Assembly (NCBI GenBank): GCA_947593275.1
Contig: CANQDN010000066.1
Coordinates: 1 to 7,567, forward strand
Direction: 5' to 3'
Length of the DNA stretch: 7,567 nucleotides
Source: an uncultured Bacilli bacterium
GTDB lineage: Bacteria; Bacillota_I; Bacilli_A; RF39; UBA660
Both the position numbers and the translations under genes were made by a program. Every line of letters begins with the position of its first letter. The stretch's first letter is position 1. The notes beneath the pieces were generated by a model, which searched no databases, was not told the DNA's origin, and saw only the letters and a program-made list of their open reading frames with translations. This document shows positions 5,821 to 7,567 of the stretch, piece by piece.

Positions 5821-6192
5821 GGGGTAGCTAAAGGTATCGACATGTATTACTAAATATGACTGCAAGTGGAATTGACGCCTTAAGTCTAAAATTAAAATTA
5901 AACGACAACGAAAGTTCAAGTTTTGCTCCAAATGCTTTTGCATTTGCCTAAGAATATTTAGTATAGGTGTAGCAAGCTCTTAATTGATTCTCTTATAGGT
6001 CATTTAAGGGTTCATATATGTAAGATATATTTTATTATTTGTTTAGGATAATAAAATGAATATTTACTAAACTAGTTATTTTATAGGTTGGTCTTGAGCC
6101 AGTAAAATAATGAACTTCAAATCAAGCTAAACTTGTAGATGTTGTATTATAGGGTATATTGGACAGGGGTTCAACTCCCCTCTACTCCACCA
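5821..6192 (+). ncRNA. ssrA: Transfer-messenger RNA (tmRNA)
   Basis: This 372-nt one-piece tmRNA rescues ribosomes stalled on broken mRNAs and tags their products for proteolysis, together with SmpB. The tRNA-like end is clear: 5' GGGGTAG (5821-5827) pairs with CTACTCC (6182-6188) with one G-U, followed by discriminator A and encoded CCA (6190-6192). The T-arm is AGGGG-TTCAACT-CCCCT (6165-6181), and GGTATCGACA near the 5' end is the conserved D-like region. The tag frame ends at TAA 5949-5951 and reads NDNESSSFAPNAFAFA from 5901. The exact resume codon is unclear; the frame is open upstream (KLKL before N), so the tag may be several residues longer. The AFAFA ending is hydrophobic, as needed for ClpXP/FtsH/Lon-type recognition. 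The 3' end coincides with one copy of a 19-bp repeat that bounds an apparent insertion. Confidence 0.96.
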
Positions 6193-6206
6193 GATTGATT
6201 GATACT
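6188..6206 (+). repeat. Direct repeat copy 1 at the tmRNA 3' end (possible attachment site)
   Basis: CACCAGATTGATTGATACT begins in the last acceptor base and CCA of ssrA and continues beyond the gene. A copy with one mismatch (G to A) lies at 7391-7409, 1203 bp downstream. The 3' ends of tmRNA and tRNA genes are classic integrase targets. No integrase gene lies between the copies. Confidence 0.6.
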
Positions 6207-6220
6207 CGAAAAATTCGAGT
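6204..6220 (+). terminator. Short hairpin after ssrA
   Basis: ACTCGAA (6204-6210) and TTCGAGT (6214-6220) form a perfect 7-bp stem with a three-base loop, 12 bases after the CCA. It is followed by A rather than T, so on the plus strand it is more likely a processing or stabilising hairpin than a full terminator. Confidence 0.4.
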
Positions 6221-6228
6221 AAAAATAA

Positions 6229-6267
6229 AAAACTACTCTCAAATTAAATTGAAAGTAGTTTTATTTT
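6229..6267 (+). terminator. Rho-independent terminator of ssrA
   Basis: AAAACTACT (6229-6237) pairs with AGTAGTTTT (6254-6262); after one mismatch TCAA (6239-6242) pairs with TTGA (6249-6252), closing an ATTAAA loop. The tail TTTTATTTT (6259-6267) completes a terminator. The A-rich left flank lets it work on the minus strand too, against read-through from the convergent gene. Confidence 0.75.
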
Positions 6268-6289
6268 GTCAATTTAGAAAACACACTTG

Positions 6290-6308
6290 CATATTGGCAA
6301 CCAATATG
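6290..6308 (-). terminator. Hairpin downstream of the 2H phosphoesterase-like gene
   Basis: CATATTGG and CCAATATG form a perfect 8-bp stem with a three-base loop. On the minus strand it lies about 20 bp after the gene's stop, and TTTT follows only after a ten-base gap, so termination may be weak. On the plus strand the same palindrome lies between a TTGCAT (6287-6292) and an extended -10 TGTTATAAT (6309-6317), so it may instead be an operator in an antisense promoter. Confidence 0.4.
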
Positions 6309-6327
6309 TGTTATAATGTTTTTTATA

Positions 6328-6786
6328 TTATCTTGTTTTACTTTTAGAAATAGGTTCATAAGATACGTATTCACCATTTTTATCTTTAATCCAATAGCCA
6401 AATTTGCCTATTATTCTAATGGGCTTTTTCAATGGTTTAAAATCTAAATTCTTTGTGCTTGAAGCTTTTGCTCCTTCAGATAAAGATGCAGTTATATGAG
6501 GCACTTTTAGTATATCTGGATTTTGCTCATCGTAGTTTATATAATATGGTATTAACTCATCAGGTAATGATATTTGAAAACCACTATTCATACCATCATT
6601 TCCATATCCTATAAGAAAAACTTCAAAGCTTTTACCAACTAATTCATCAAATACTTCTTCTTCATTTGGATGATATTTAAATGTACAATGTATTTCATCA
6701 TTAACTATAGACAATTTTTCTGTTTCTAATGAATGTATTAATTCTACCACATTTGCTTCAAAAAAAATTCCTTCATAATTTAACAT
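6328..6786 (-). CDS. 2H phosphoesterase-like protein (probable cyclic phosphodiesterase)
   Basis: The 152-residue protein has two H-x-T motifs 64 residues apart: IHCTFKY (H33, T35) and PHITASL (H97, T99). Two such motifs in beta strands are the signature of the 2H phosphoesterase superfamily, whose members (LigT/ThpR, CPDase, tRNA-ligase CPD domains) open 2',3'-cyclic phosphates or form related bonds on RNA ends or nucleotides. Between them lie GKSFEVFLIGYGNDGMNSGFQISLPDELIPYY (about 51-82), a beta-rich insert, and after the second motif GAKASSTKNLDFKPL. ATG 6786 is fixed by AAAGGAGG six bases upstream; a TTG extension to 6807 would swallow this site and overlap the gene before it. It follows the HAD phosphatase gene by 13 bp, clearly one operon. 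The family assignment rests on motifs and spacing only; the substrate (RNA, tRNA or a cyclic nucleotide) is unknown. Confidence 0.6.
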   Translation of the reverse strand: MLNYEGIFFEANVVELIHSLETEKLSIVNDEIHCTFKYHPNEEEVFDELVGKSFEVFLIGYGNDGMNSGFQISLPDELIPYYINYDEQNPDILKVPHITASLSEGAKASSTKNLDFKPLKKPIRIIGKFGYWIKDKNGEYVSYEPISKSKTR

Positions 6787-6799
6787 ATAATTCCTCCTT

Positions 6800-7258
6800 T
6801 TAGTCAATTAATTCTGAATCTTGATATAAAATTATATTTTTAATATTATTGTGAATCGTTTTTAGAACTGCATTATCATCATCTATAAAAATTAATTGTT
6901 CTTCTATTGTTAAAGACTTTAAATAATTTAGTTTTAATTCCTTTGATGAAAAAAATGGATTACTCTCTTTTGATATTATAATTCTTTTATCTTTATCAAA
7001 AAAAGGCGCATATTTATCTAGCCAACAATTTTTTTCGCTTATCTGACTATTAAGCCTACATATGGATAAAATAAACAATTCAACATTTTCCAATTTACAT
7101 AGCTTATTTAAAGTTTTAATATTTGTAGTTAATGGCCTTTTATTTGTAAAATCAAGAGGTTTCCCAAAATCATAAGAAGCAATAACACCATCCATATCAA
7201 CATAGATCCTTGTTTTATTGCTTTTTGATAAATTTTTTATTAATTCATAAAAGTACAT
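6800..7258 (-). CDS. HAD-superfamily phosphatase
   Basis: The 152-residue protein shows the HAD motifs in order: RIYVDMDGVIASYD with nucleophile D21 and acid/base D23; LFILS with S65; a lysine at K97 or K109; and IFIDDDNAVL with D126-D128, the metal-binding acids. A small helical cap can only lie between about 27 and 55. The size and 'DMDGV' start resemble the 5'(3')-deoxyribonucleotidase-like and polynucleotide-phosphatase branch of HADs. It probably removes a phosphate from a nucleotide, nucleic-acid end or small metabolite. GAGGTG lies four bases before ATG 7258. It heads a two-gene operon with the 2H phosphoesterase-like gene, which suggests the two act in series on the same substrate, such as opening a cyclic phosphate and then removing the phosphate (inference). 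Confidence 0.75.
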   Translation of the reverse strand: MYFYELIKNLSKSNKTRIYVDMDGVIASYDFGKPLDFTNKRPLTTNIKTLNKLCKLENVELFILSICRLNSQISEKNCWLDKYAPFFDKDKRIIISKESNPFFSSKELKLNYLKSLTIEEQLIFIDDDNAVLKTIHNNIKNIILYQDSELID

Positions 7259-7278
7259 ATAACACCTCGTCTAAATAC

Positions 7279-7287
7279 ATTATACCA
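7279..7287 (-). promoter_or_regulatory. Extended -10 promoter of the HAD/2H operon
   Basis: Minus-strand TGGTATAAT (7287-7279) is a perfect extended -10; TTTAAT 17 bp upstream is only a weak -35. The start of transcription lies about 15 bases before ATG 7258. Confidence 0.55.
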
Positions 7288-7390
7288 TTAAATATGGAAT
7301 AATTAAATAGAATAATTGATTTTTATATTATCCATTAATTAATGATTTGTTCCCTTTATTCAAAAAGTTGTCGTACTTCTTCCTTTAGGG

Positions 7391-7409
7391 CACCAAATTG
7401 ATTGATACT
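7391..7409 (+). repeat. Direct repeat copy 2 (distal boundary of the ssrA-linked insertion)
   Basis: CACCAAATTGATTGATACT matches the copy at the tmRNA 3' end at 18 of 19 positions. Similarity stops quickly on both sides, except that TTCGAGT also recurs a little further on (6214-6220 and 7436-7442). It lies between the HAD/2H operon and the next gene, as a right boundary should. Confidence 0.6.
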
Positions 7410-7427
7410 AGGGACTTTTTAAAATAT

Positions 7428-7458
7428 TTGATAAGTTCGAGTTTTAATATTCTATAAT
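7428..7458 (+). promoter_or_regulatory. Possible promoter of the right-edge gene
   Basis: TTGATA (7428-7433) and TATAAT (7453-7458) are 19 bp apart, which is long. A second candidate is the extended -10 TGATAAAAT at 7462-7470. Either would serve the gene starting at 7495, which has AAGGGGG at 7484-7490. Confidence 0.4.
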
Positions 7459-7494
7459 TTATGATAAAATTATTTTAGTGATTAAGGGGGAAAT

Positions 7495-7567
7495 ATGAAA
7501 CAAGAATTAATTAAAACAGAAATAAAAGTTAAAGAAACTAAAGTAGGAATATTAAGAGTAGGAAATG
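7495..7567 (+). CDS. Start of an unidentified gene, cut by the right edge
   Basis: ATG 7495 follows a strong AAGGGGG by four bases and opens a frame of 24 codons to the edge: MKQELIKTEIKVKETK followed by VGILRVGN. The pattern 'IKVK-T--GIL-V-N' resembles the lead-in of KilA-N-domain DNA-binding proteins, where 'EDYISLTDIA' would follow, but that part lies outside the window. The gene is real by its ribosome site and position; its identity is a guess. Confidence 0.55.
   Translation, partial: MKQELIKTEIKVKETKVGILRVGN

Noticed and set aside
6159..6347. 62-codon plus-strand ORF overlapping the tmRNA 3' end
   Set aside because: It starts inside the T-arm of ssrA and runs through the terminator hairpins; no ribosome site fits.

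Overview
The window is AT-rich DNA from a low-GC Gram-positive-type bacterium. Shine-Dalgarno sites are of the AGGAGG type and promoters are TTGACA/TATAAT-like. The gene content (SufB, a short SSB, a surface protein with a 'YWRIIRINGDGSIRLIYSG' block, a degenerate polysaccharide-deacetylase-like protein, and an ssrA tag ending AFAFA) points to an uncultured Bacilli/Mollicutes-related lineage such as an RF39- or Acholeplasma-like group. That placement is inference. Every tryptophan checked in the recognised genes is TGG and no gene is broken by TGA, so the standard bacterial code fits better than the Mycoplasma code.

Left part (1-3087): a large membrane-anchored surface protein runs off the left edge on the minus strand. 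It is divergent from a plus-strand regulator carrying two XRE-type helix-turn-helix domains, and the two predicted promoters overlap physically. Convergent to the regulator lies a one-TM protein that looks like a polysaccharide deacetylase that has lost its catalytic residues. It follows a second, single-domain XRE regulator whose terminator overlaps its own stop codon.

Middle part (3088-5743): a short SSB without the usual acidic tail has a good promoter, preceded by a 44-bp dyad and three phased repeats spaced 31-32 bp. Upstream of it is a stand-alone sufB (Fe-S cluster scaffold) with its own promoter. Divergent from sufB is an unrecognised 226-residue protein with a C-terminal membrane anchor, ending in a clear terminator.

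Right part (5744-7567): ssrA (tmRNA, 372 nt) has a strong promoter, a readable tag ORF and terminator hairpins. From the CCA end of tmRNA a 19-bp sequence is repeated 1203 bp downstream (18/19 matches), as expected for attachment-site-like boundaries of a small insertion. Between the copies lie only two genes, in one minus-strand operon: a HAD-type phosphatase and a 2H phosphoesterase-like protein. Together they have the chemistry expected of an RNA (or nucleotide) end-healing pair. This small cargo at the tmRNA gene is the most interesting part of the window. Just past the distal repeat a new plus-strand gene starts and runs off the right edge; its first 24 residues resemble the lead-in of KilA-N-type proteins, but this is weak.
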